Part shown: piece after piece, positions 1 through 6,101 of the stretch
Layout of the letters: each line of letters opens with the position of its first letter
How positions within the stretch are numbered: position 1 is the stretch's first letter
Source of the DNA: DATMXS01 sp050260275
GTDB taxonomy: Bacteria; Acidobacteriota; Terriglobia; Bryobacterales; Bryobacteraceae
Assembly (NCBI GenBank): GCA_050260275.1
Contig: JBLNBX010000207.1
Span: forward strand, 1 to 8,729
Length of the DNA: 8,729 nt
Direction: 5' to 3'
Position numbers and translations under genes: made by a program
Notes under the pieces: model-generated
The model's input: the letters and a program-made list of their open reading frames with translations, nothing else
The model's database searches: none
Told to the model about the DNA's origin: nothing

Positions 1-2
1 GC

Positions 3-311
3 CGCGAGGTGAGCTACTACTTCGGGCGCGACAGCGACGGGGACTGGACCGAAGGCAAGCGCGACGATTCGGCGCTCATTCCCTCGGTGCCGGCCGGCCG
101 GTACTACCTGCGTGTGGAGCCCGAGATGGAGCCGGGCGCGCCCGCTATGTATTACACGCTGTCGGTTACGCGCGACGTTCCATCGCTTGCATTTTTCTGG
201 ATCGCGCTGGCGCTCCTGCTCCTGCCGCCTGTTTTCGTGACCATACGCTCCGCTGCGTTCGAGGCCAAACGGTGGAAGGAGAGCGATCACCCCCCATCGG
301 GAGATGACTGA
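3..311 (+). CDS. DUF4178-type membrane protein, C-terminal part (gene starts upstream of the window)
   Basis: The reading frame is open from the window edge, so this is the 3' end of a longer gene; the GTG at 9 is unlikely to be the real start. The visible part has a beta-rich segment with a GRDSDGDW motif, then PAGRYYLRVEPE and YYTLSVTRDVP. A single hydrophobic span follows (LAFFWIALALLLLPPVFVTI, about 186-245), and then a short cytoplasmic tail with FEAKRWKESDHP. From memory this matches the C-terminal end of the DUF4178 proteins encoded next to DUF350 and spermidine synthase genes. The family's biochemical function is not established. The soluble part probably sits on one face of the membrane, anchored by the C-terminal helix. 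Its stop overlaps the next start (TGATG at 309-313), so the two are probably translated together. Family assignment is recognition only and rests on context plus the tail motif. Confidence 0.75.
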   Translation, partial: REVSYYFGRDSDGDWTEGKRDDSALIPSVPAGRYYLRVEPEMEPGAPAMYYTLSVTRDVPSLAFFWIALALLLLPPVFVTIRSAAFEAKRWKESDHPPSGDD

Positions 312-493
312 TGCGCAGCCTTTACGCCCTTTACGCGCTGCTGGTGCTCGGCGGTGTAGCCATCGCCGAGTACCGCGGCTGGAGTTTTCTGAGCGTTGAT
401 GAAGTGAAGAACGTGCCGAAAACGGTGCGTGATAATCCTGGCGCGTACCGGTCGCACTACGCCCATTACGCGCGCTACATCGGAGGAAAATGA
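311..493 (+). CDS. Small single-span membrane protein of the polyamine/DUF350 operon (60 aa)
   Basis: The product has 60 residues. A hydrophobic N-terminal helix (residues 4-19, LYALYALLVLGGVAIA) is followed by a polar tail with VPKTVRDNPGAYRSHY (35-50), rich in Tyr, His and Arg. The start ATG at 311 overlaps the preceding stop by one base and has a Shine-Dalgarno-like GGGAG at 299-303, seven bases upstream. I have no named family for it. Small proteins with a tail of the 'VP-x-x-VR-x-NPG-x-YRS' type seem familiar from the same operon type, which I state from memory only. The helix could be a membrane anchor or an uncleaved signal; the AIAEY stretch could also be a cleavage site. It is probably real: it has good overlap and spacing on both sides, and its stop lies one base before the DUF350 start. 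Function is unknown; an accessory subunit of the neighbouring membrane proteins is a guess. Confidence 0.8.
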   Translation: MRSLYALYALLVLGGVAIAEYRGWSFLSVDEVKNVPKTVRDNPGAYRSHYAHYARYIGGK

Positions 494-494
494 G

Positions 495-710
495 ATGCCC
501 GAATCGTTCCAACCCGTGTGGGTGCTGAACGCGCTGGTTTTCTCGGTGCTCGGCATACTGCTGTTCGCAGGCTCTTTCGCGCTGCTCGACAAGCTGACGC
601 CGTACGCGCTGTGGAAGGAGATTGTGGTCGAGAAGAACGTCGCTCTTGCCATCATGGTGGGCTTTATGTCCCTTGGCATGTGCGTGATCATCGCGGCCTC
701 GGTTCACTAG
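495..710 (+). CDS. DUF350 family membrane protein (71 aa, two helices)
   Basis: The open frame extends upstream to 429, but the start at ATG 495 is favoured because a strong GGAGG (482-486) lies eight bases before it and the preceding gene stops at 493. The 71-residue product has two transmembrane helices (about 11-31 and 48-69) joined by a short polar loop with LLDKLTPYALWKEIVVEKNVA. The loop and the small-residue-rich second helix (MVGFMSLGMCVIIAASVH) are typical of DUF350 (UPF0719/YjfL-like). It is a one-unit version; I recall longer family members that carry the unit twice. The family has no proven activity, and a small channel or membrane scaffold is only a guess. Its co-occurrence with DUF4178, spermidine-synthase and amine-oxidase-like genes fits a recurrent genomic association. 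The TAG stop is followed in the same frame by ACC and the TTG start of the next gene. Confidence 0.85.
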   Translation: MPESFQPVWVLNALVFSVLGILLFAGSFALLDKLTPYALWKEIVVEKNVALAIMVGFMSLGMCVIIAASVH

Positions 711-713
711 ACC

Positions 714-2210
714 TTGCAGGCAGTACTTTTCCTCTCGGTATTCCTGATAGCCGCGTGCGGGCTCGTCTATGAGCTCATCGCGGGCACGCTCGCCAGTTAC
801 CTGCTCGGCGATAGCGTGCTTCAGTTCTCGACCGTCATCGGGAGCTACCTGTTCGCCATGGGCATCGGGAGCTTTCTCTCCCGGTACATCACCCGCGGCC
901 TGGTTGCGCGCTTCATCTCGATAGAGCTGATGGTGGGTCTGGTGGGCGGCTTTTCCTCCACGCTGCTGTTCCTGGGCTTCGCATACGGCCGCGGCTTCCA
1001 GTTCCAGTTGTATGGCATCGTGATCGCCATTGGCGTGCTGGTGGGCCTGGAGATTCCGCTGCTCATGCGGATTCTCAAAAGCCGTTTCGAGTTCCGCGAC
1101 CTCGTAGCGCACGTGCTCACGTTCGATTACCTAGGCGCGCTGGGCGCGTCACTCCTGTTTCCGCTGGTGCTGGTCCCGAGGCTCGGGCTGGTGCGGTCCG
1201 CGCTGGCCTTCGGCGTCGTGAACGCGGTGGTGGCGCTGTGGTCCACATACCTGTTCCGCGAGCACGTGCACAGACCCGGCGGTTTGCGCCTGATGTCCGC
1301 GGCCGTGCTGGCTATTCTGGGCATCGCTTTTGCGGGCGCGAACCGCATCACGGCGGCTGCAGAGGCGAACATCTACTCCGACGAGGTGATCTTTGCTCGC
1401 GATACCCACTACCAGCGCATCGTGCTGACCAAGTGGAAAGATGACGTGCGGCTGTACCTCAGCTCGCACCTGCAATTCTCCTCGCGCGATGAGTACCGCT
1501 ATCACGAGGCGCTGGTACACCCGGGGCTTGCGGCGCTTCCGAACGCCCGGCGCGTGCTGGTGCTCGGCGGCGGCGACGGCCTCGCCGTGCGCGAAATACT
1601 GCGCTATCCGCAGGTGGAGCTGATCACGCTGGTGGATCTCGATCCCGAGATGACCCGGTTGTTTTCAACGCACCCGGCTCTTACGGAGTTGAACGGCGGC
1701 TCGCTGACGAACGAACGCGTGAAGGTCGTCAACGCCGACGCATTTCCGTGGCTCGAAAGCACACCGGAGATGTTCGATTTCGCCGTCGTGGATTTCCCAG
1801 ACCCCACGAATTACTCGCTCGGAAAGCTGTACACGACGGTTTTCTACAGATTGCTCGCAAGGCGCCTGGCGCCGGGCGGGCTGGTGGCTGTCCAGAGCAC
1901 CTCGCCCATGTTTGCGCGGCGGTCGTACTGGTGCATCGTTGAGACGATGAAGCTGGCGGGCTTCACGGTGCACCCGTACCACGCCTATGTGCCCTCGTTC
2001 GGCGAGTGGGGCTTCGCGCTCGGTGCCCTGGGCCCGTACCAGCCGCCCACTGCGCTGCCCGAAGGTTTGCGATTCCTCAATGCCACCACGCTGGCCGGAC
2101 TGTTCACCTTTCCCGGCGACATGGCGCGGGTCGAGGCCGAGCCGAACCGGTTGAACGACCAGGTGCTGGTCCGCTACTACGACCAGGAATGGAGCCGGAT
2201 CGCAAGGTGA
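714..2210 (+). CDS. speE: Membrane-anchored polyamine aminopropyltransferase (spermidine synthase-like)
   Basis: The product has 498 residues in two parts. Residues 1 to about 200 are very hydrophobic and hold roughly seven transmembrane helices. From about 225 there is a spermidine synthase fold. Visible landmarks are YQRIVL (233-238), DEYRYHEALVHP (259-270), the decarboxylated-AdoMet-binding glycine loop VLVLGGGDG (281-289), the acidic DLDPEM (308-313), NADAF (340-344) and the catalytic-region DFPDP (360-364, in place of the common DSSDP). The expected reaction is transfer of an aminopropyl group from decarboxylated AdoMet to an amine, but this membrane-fused subgroup may use another acceptor. 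The start is TTG 714, the only early start: an in-frame TAG at 708-710 rules out anything upstream. No good Shine-Dalgarno precedes it, so translation probably depends on reinitiation after DUF350. The stop overlaps the next gene. No AdoMet decarboxylase gene is in the window. Family is sure; acceptor unknown. Confidence 0.9.
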   Translation: MQAVLFLSVFLIAACGLVYELIAGTLASYLLGDSVLQFSTVIGSYLFAMGIGSFLSRYITRGLVARFISIELMVGLVGGFSSTLLFLGFAYGRGFQFQLYGIVIAIGVLVGLEIPLLMRILKSRFEFRDLVAHVLTFDYLGALGASLLFPLVLVPRLGLVRSALAFGVVNAVVALWSTYLFREHVHRPGGLRLMSAAVLAILGIAFAGANRITAAAEANIYSDEVIFARDTHYQRIVLTKWKDDVRLYLSSHLQFSSRDEYRYHEALVHPGLAALPNARRVLVLGGGDGLAVREILRYPQVELITLVDLDPEMTRLFSTHPALTELNGGSLTNERVKVVNADAFPWLESTPEMFDFAVVDFPDPTNYSLGKLYTTVFYRLLARRLAPGGLVAVQSTSPMFARRSYWCIVETMKLAGFTVHPYHAYVPSFGEWGFALGALGPYQPPTALPEGLRFLNATTLAGLFTFPGDMARVEAEPNRLNDQVLVRYYDQEWSRIAR

Positions 2211-3715
2211 GCGGCGGGCGCACAATCACGCGCCGCGAAGCCGTCGCCGCGGGGCTCTTGGGGCTAACCCGCCGCGCCGAGCGGCCCATCGCGGGCGGCT
2301 TCGTGAACGACTCCGTTGACCTCGGCCATCGCTTGCGCAGCCGCGGACCGTTCCGCGCCCCGGCGCGCAAGGAGCGCGTGCCGGTGGTGATCGCCGGAGC
2401 GGGCATGGCGGGCCTGTGCGCTGCGTGGCAGCTCGAACGGCGGGGTTTCCGCGACTTCGTCATGCTCGAACTCGAGCAGCAGCCCGGAGGGGTGTCGCGG
2501 TGGGGCGAAAACGAGATCACGGCGTATCCGTGGGGCGCGCACTACGTCCCCGTGCCCGGCCCGCGCTCGAAGCTGATTCGCGAGCTGCTGGCGGACCTCG
2601 GCCTGCTCGTGAACGGAGAGTGGGACGAACGTCACCTGTGCTTTTCGCCTCAGGAACGCCTGTACCTGCACGGGCGCTGGCAGGAGGGATTGGAGCCCGC
2701 AATCGGCGCCACAGCGCGCGACCGAGAGCAGTACCGCCGCTTCGGAGAGCGCATCAGCGAAGCGCGCGCGTCGGGGCGGTTCCGGATTCCGGTTGCGGAG
2801 AGCGAGACATCCTCTCCGCTCGACCGCATCTCGATGACCGAGTGGATGGCGCGCGAGGGCTTCGACTCTCCGTACCTCAACTGGTATGTCGATTACTGCT
2901 GCCGCGACGACTACGGCGCCCTCGCCAGCGATACTTCGGCATGGGCCGGTTTGCACTATTTCGCCGCGCGCGAGCCCGAGGAAAAGGGCCCGCTGACGTG
3001 GCCCGAGGGCAACGGCTGGATCGTGCGGCGGCTCGCGGCGCGCTTTCGCGACAGGCTGCGAACGAATTCGCCGGTCTACCGCATCGCACCCGCCGGACGG
3101 CTGCGCACGGTGCTCACAGAAAGCACGGAGTACACGGCAGATGCCGTTATCTTCGCCGCGCCGGCTTTTCTCGCGCCTTACATCATCGAGGACGCGCCGC
3201 CCGTGGACGAGTTCGAGTACTCGCCGTGGCTTACAGCCAACTTAACGCTCGAGCGGCAGCCCAAAGGCGAGCCCGCAGCGTGGGACAACGTCATCTACAA
3301 CTCGCCGGCGCTCGGCTACGTGGTTGCAACGCACCAGTCGCTCGCTTCGGTTCAGGAGCGCACCGTGTGGACGTTCTACTGGGCGCTGGCGCACGGCCCG
3401 GCGGCGCGCAACCGCAAACTGCTGCTCGATGCCCGGTGGGATTACTGGCGCGACGCCATACTCGACGACCTCTCGCGCGCGCACCGCGACATCCGCGAGT
3501 GCGTGTCCCGCATCGACGTCTTCCGCATGGGGCACGCGATGGTGCGGCCCGTGGTGGGCGCGATCTTCTCCGAACAGCGCAGGCGCGCGGCCGCGCTTGA
3601 CGGCAGCCTGCTATTTGCCAACTCGGATCTGAGCGGCCTGTCGATCATCGAGGAGGCGCAGTACCGCGGTGTCATTGCGGCTGACCGCGCGCTGCGCAGG
3701 CTGGGCGGCCGATGA
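2207..3715 (+). CDS. FAD-dependent oxidoreductase, amine oxidase-like, with twin-arginine N-terminus
   Basis: The product has about 502 residues counted from GTG 2207, whose GTGA overlaps the speE stop. ATG 2189 is an alternative start six codons earlier; the frame open to 2006 is shadow sequence inside speE. A short TRREAVAAGLLGL segment (8-20) resembles a Tat signal, but its hydrophobic core is brief and I see no clear cleavage site. The Rossmann FAD motif is VVIAGAGMAGLCAAWQLE (60-77; GxGxxG at 64-69), with an acidic beta-2 end at E88/E90 and QQPGG after it. The C-terminal FAD-contact region is GSLLFANSDLSGLSIIEEAQ (466-485). These fit the flavin amine oxidase/NAD(P)-binding Rossmann superfamily, whose members oxidise amines or desaturate lipids. 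Next to an aminopropyltransferase, a polyamine or polyamine conjugate is a reasonable but unproven substrate. The downstream cytochrome gene overlaps it by four bases. Superfamily is sure; substrate and location are not. Confidence 0.85.
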   Translation: MSGGRTITRREAVAAGLLGLTRRAERPIAGGFVNDSVDLGHRLRSRGPFRAPARKERVPVVIAGAGMAGLCAAWQLERRGFRDFVMLELEQQPGGVSRWGENEITAYPWGAHYVPVPGPRSKLIRELLADLGLLVNGEWDERHLCFSPQERLYLHGRWQEGLEPAIGATARDREQYRRFGERISEARASGRFRIPVAESETSSPLDRISMTEWMAREGFDSPYLNWYVDYCCRDDYGALASDTSAWAGLHYFAAREPEEKGPLTWPEGNGWIVRRLAARFRDRLRTNSPVYRIAPAGRLRTVLTESTEYTADAVIFAAPAFLAPYIIEDAPPVDEFEYSPWLTANLTLERQPKGEPAAWDNVIYNSPALGYVVATHQSLASVQERTVWTFYWALAHGPAARNRKLLLDARWDYWRDAILDDLSRAHRDIRECVSRIDVFRMGHAMVRPVVGAIFSEQRRRAAALDGSLLFANSDLSGLSIIEEAQYRGVIAADRALRRLGGR

Positions 3716-4878
3716 CGGCGCGCGCGATTGCAGTGCTGGTCGTGGCGCTCACGCCGCTCGAGCGGCCTGCAGCGCCCACTGCTCCAGACACCGCGCCGCA
3801 GCCCGCAAAAGCGAGCGTCCGGGGACTGGATCCAAAGTCCTGGCAACGCGAGTTTCCCGTGCAATACGATCAATGGCGCACGCCGTCGCGCATCGAGCCG
3901 CAGTGGAAGGAGCAGCGCGGCCACGCGTTCTCGCTGAAAGACCGGGACGAGGCGGGCCCGGAGGGCGACCCGCGCTGGGCCATCCTGCGCGCGGGCCGGC
4001 CCAAGCTGCGCCCGCTGCCGGGCGCCTGTCTGGAGTGCCACGCTTCGGAAACGCCAGCGGGCGGGAACTACTGGGAAGCTCGCGAACGCGCGAAAACGCC
4101 CGTCGCGTGCATCCGATGTCACGAAACCTGGGGAACGGGCCTCAGCCGGCGCGAGGCTTCAGTCGACCCACCGGCGAGACCCGCACACGCAGCCTGCGCC
4201 GAATGCCACACGGAGTACCACATCAAGGACGGCCGCGTCGTGCGGCCCGGCGCAGCGCTCCTGAGCGCCGTCGCGGCTGGCGGCGGCTCGGGACCGCCTG
4301 AAACGCGCGTTCCGGACGCCCGCGCGATCGAACAATACTACGACCGCATCCGCCTCACGGATTGGACGCACCCCGCGACGGGGGCCGGCCTCATCGAGCC
4401 GCGCCATCCGCAGGCGCAAATGTTCGCCGCCGGTCCGCACGCGGCTAACCGGGCCGGGTGTCCGGACTGCCACATGCCAAAAGACGCGCGCGGCGTGAGC
4501 GATCATCGCGTTGTGAACCCGCTAGAGCGGATCGAAGCGGCCTGCATGCGTTGCCACCGGCTTGAGGCGGCCGAACTCCGGGCGCGTGTAAACGCGATTC
4601 AGGAACGAACGCGGGCAGCGAAGTCGCGCGCGCTGGACGCGGTTGCGGACCTGATAGCGGCCATTCGCGACGCGGCGGCTTCGGGCGCGCCTGCATCGCG
4701 GCTCGCGGAAGCGCGTGCGTACCACAGACGCGCACAGTGGCGGCTCGAGTTCGTCGAAGCCGACCGTTCCGACGGCTTCCACGCGCCGGACGAAGCGGCG
4801 TCGCTGCTGATCGAGGCTATCGATCTCGCGCGGCGGGGTCAGCTTGCGGCCGGCGCTGGAGTGCGGGCGGCCCGCTGA
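3712..4878 (+). CDS. NrfA-like pentaheme cytochrome c (nitrite reductase c552 superfamily), active-site CxxCK absent
   Basis: The product has 388 residues with a short hydrophobic start (AIAVLVVALTP) that probably acts as a secretion signal. Five heme c sites are visible: CLECH (106-110), CIRCH (133-137), CAECH (162-166), CPDCH (250-254) and CMRCH (278-282). NrfA-type landmarks are RGHAFSLKD (69-77), CHTEY (165-169; Glu168-Tyr169 match the calcium-ligand/catalytic Tyr pair), DWTHP, RHP (231-233; catalytic-type His232), HMP after heme 4, and SDGFHAPDEA (353-362). NrfA reduces nitrite to ammonia with six electrons in the periplasm. Two departures matter. Heme 1 has CxxCH instead of the usual CxxCK, and Arg231 replaces the Gln that helps bind calcium in classical NrfA. 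The protein is also shorter than E. coli NrfA (about 478 residues), and the active-site Arg upstream of heme 1 cannot be placed with confidence. No nrfH-like quinol dehydrogenase is nearby. Superfamily is sure; nitrite reduction is not. Confidence 0.85.
   Translation: MTARAIAVLVVALTPLERPAAPTAPDTAPQPAKASVRGLDPKSWQREFPVQYDQWRTPSRIEPQWKEQRGHAFSLKDRDEAGPEGDPRWAILRAGRPKLRPLPGACLECHASETPAGGNYWEARERAKTPVACIRCHETWGTGLSRREASVDPPARPAHAACAECHTEYHIKDGRVVRPGAALLSAVAAGGGSGPPETRVPDARAIEQYYDRIRLTDWTHPATGAGLIEPRHPQAQMFAAGPHAANRAGCPDCHMPKDARGVSDHRVVNPLERIEAACMRCHRLEAAELRARVNAIQERTRAAKSRALDAVADLIAAIRDAAASGAPASRLAEARAYHRRAQWRLEFVEADRSDGFHAPDEAASLLIEAIDLARRGQLAAGAGVRAAR
4863..4875 (+). other. GC-rich inverted repeat at the 3' end of the cytochrome gene
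   Basis: GCGGG-CGG-CCCGC can form a five-base-pair stem with a three-base loop just before the TGA stop at 4876-4878. It has no following T-run, so it is not a standard intrinsic terminator. It may still slow polymerase or protect the 3' end in the 15-nt convergent junction. In such GC-rich sequence it could be chance. Confidence 0.2.
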
Positions 4879-4893
4879 ACTTCGCACGCCCGG

Positions 4894-6000
4894 CTAGTTC
4901 GCGTTCGCGGCCGCGGCCGCCTTCTCCTGCTGCCAGCCGTAAGCGGCCAGCATGATCCGGAAGATGTCCGTGTTCGCGATAAACCCTTTGACACGCTCCG
5001 CGCCCGGACCCATCGCCGTAACGAGCACGTGCTCGCCCGTGTGCTCGTCGTTTACTCGTATGTTCTTCCCGTCACCCTCGCCCGGGGGCGGCAGCAGAGG
5101 CTGCCCGGGGCGTCCTCCGCGCAGGCGGATGTCGTACGAGTGGTCGGCCGCAAAGATGATGAGCGTGTCCTTCGACACCAGCTCGGAGGTCTTCCGGATG
5201 GCCGTATCGAGCTCGATCACCCGGTCGAGCCCGCGCCGCAGATTGTTCGTGTGCCCGTCCCACTCGACCATTAAGAAGTATCCCTTCGGATTCTTTGAGA
5301 GAATCGACACTGCGCGCTGGATGCCGTCCCAGAGATCGTAGTCGTCCGTCTTGAGCAGGGCGACCGTACGCTTGTCGCTGGTAGAGACCGCGTCCAGCGA
5401 ATCGCGCACGGCGTAGCCAGCCTTGCTCAGTTCCGCGCGGATATTCAGGCCCATCTTCTCCGTCTGGGCGTACACTCCATCCGGGACGGGCCCGATGAGC
5501 ACATCGACGCCGTCGCCGTAGCGGGGTTTGAGTAACTGGACAAAGATCTCTCCCGCCTGCCTGCGGTCGTTCGCGTGCGCGTAACAGGCCGCCGGAGTCG
5601 CGTCGGTTACCGGCATATTGGTCATCACGCCCGTCGACAGACCGTTTCGCTCGGCGATCTCGAGAATCGTGTCGAGCGGTTCGCCGTCACGGACGCCCCG
5701 CACGGCCTCCGCCGACTGCGAGATGACGCCGTTGTTGGTCTTCCTGCCGGTGACAATCGCCGACATGCCGGCGGCCGAATCGGTTGCCCACGCATCGGCT
5801 GCTGACGTGTCCGAGAGGGCCATGTGCGGCATGCCGTGAATGAACAACTTGTGCGGTGCGTCGTACTTGTAAATGCTGGCAGCATTTAGCGTCGGGATGC
5901 CGGCCGCATCACCAAGGAAAAGGATGACGTTTTTCGCGCCCGGGCCCTGCGCTTGCGCACTGAGAGTGGCGGCCGCAAACGCGATGATCGCGATTCTCAT
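4894..6000 (-). CDS. Secreted alkaline phosphatase (PhoA superfamily)
   Basis: Counted from ATG 6000 the product has 368 residues; an in-frame GTG at 6018 would add six. ATG 6000 gives a clean signal peptide (MRIAIIAFAAATLSAQA, cleavage near 17/18), so export to the periplasm or outside is expected. Alkaline phosphatase landmarks are NVILFLGD (24-31, metal Asp31), TDSAAG (73-78, nucleophile Ser75), TGRKTNNG, TDATPAA (132-138, with Asp133 and Thr135 like the magnesium ligands of E. coli PhoA), MVEWDGH (244-250), AADHS (284-288) and HTGE (320-323). The enzyme releases phosphate from monoesters. The zinc/magnesium segment is compact: Glu246-x-Asp248-x-His250 stands where E. coli has a longer E...D...H spacing. 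The C-terminal tail is rich in Ala and Asn. It is the last gene of the minus block and has its own promoter-like upstream region. Family is certain; substrate range is not. Confidence 0.92.
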   Translation of the reverse strand: MRIAIIAFAAATLSAQAQGPGAKNVILFLGDAAGIPTLNAASIYKYDAPHKLFIHGMPHMALSDTSAADAWATDSAAGMSAIVTGRKTNNGVISQSAEAVRGVRDGEPLDTILEIAERNGLSTGVMTNMPVTDATPAACYAHANDRRQAGEIFVQLLKPRYGDGVDVLIGPVPDGVYAQTEKMGLNIRAELSKAGYAVRDSLDAVSTSDKRTVALLKTDDYDLWDGIQRAVSILSKNPKGYFLMVEWDGHTNNLRRGLDRVIELDTAIRKTSELVSKDTLIIFAADHSYDIRLRGGRPGQPLLPPPGEGDGKNIRVNDEHTGEHVLVTAMGPGAERVKGFIANTDIFRIMLAAYGWQQEKAAAAANAN

Positions 6001-6008
6001 GACTTTCG

Positions 6009-6038
6009 AATAAACCACTCCTTGAGGGATTTCGTCAA
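6009..6038 (-). promoter_or_regulatory. Candidate sigma70-like promoter before the alkaline phosphatase
   Basis: On the minus strand TTGACG (6038-6033) matches five of six -35 consensus bases. After an 18-nt spacer comes TTTATT (6014-6009), a weak -10. ATG 6000 lies eight bases beyond it, so the transcript would have almost no leader. Against this reading, an AAGGAG (6024-6019) lies inside the spacer. That would be a ribosome site 17 nt before ATG 6000 if transcription started further upstream, which is an unusually long spacing. No convincing Pho box was recognised. Confidence 0.3.
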
Positions 6039-6041
6039 CAT

Positions 6042-6100
6042 GAGATCCCGTTAAGACTCGTAACTTGTATGGAGTTCCCGGAACGCGCCGGAGATCCCGT
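6042..6100. repeat. Pair of 10-bp direct repeats upstream of the alkaline phosphatase
   Basis: GAGATCCCGT occurs at 6042-6051 and again at 6091-6100, with start points 49 bp apart. The pair flanks a short inverted repeat, GTTCC-C-GGAAC, at 6074-6084. All of it lies in the non-coding gap between the HAD gene stop (6102) and the phosphatase start. It could be a paired protein-binding site for regulating the phosphatase gene, but two copies of ten bases may also be chance. Confidence 0.3.
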
Positions 6101-6101
6101 C

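Noticed and set aside
429..494. Upstream extension of the DUF350 frame
   Set aside because: It overlaps the 60-aa gene and has polar non-family sequence, and a strong GGAGG points to ATG 495.
2264..2956. Minus-strand open frame of 230 codons inside the flavoprotein gene
   Set aside because: It is antisense to the Rossmann domain region and has no motif of its own.
2416..3600. Long plus-strand open frame of 394 codons inside the flavoprotein gene
   Set aside because: It is the +1 shadow of a GC-rich gene: Arg/Ala-rich with no domain motif, while the overlapping frame carries the full FAD signature.
3442..4122. Minus-strand open frame of 226 codons across the flavoprotein/cytochrome junction
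   Set aside because: It crosses two genes whose plus-strand products have clear motifs; Arg/Ala-rich shadow composition.
4907..4920. Perfect 14-bp palindrome GCGGCCGCGGCCGC as a terminator between the convergent blocks
   Set aside because: It encodes the Ala tail of the phosphatase, has no proper loop or T-run, and double GCGGCCGC is expected from Ala codons in high-GC DNA.
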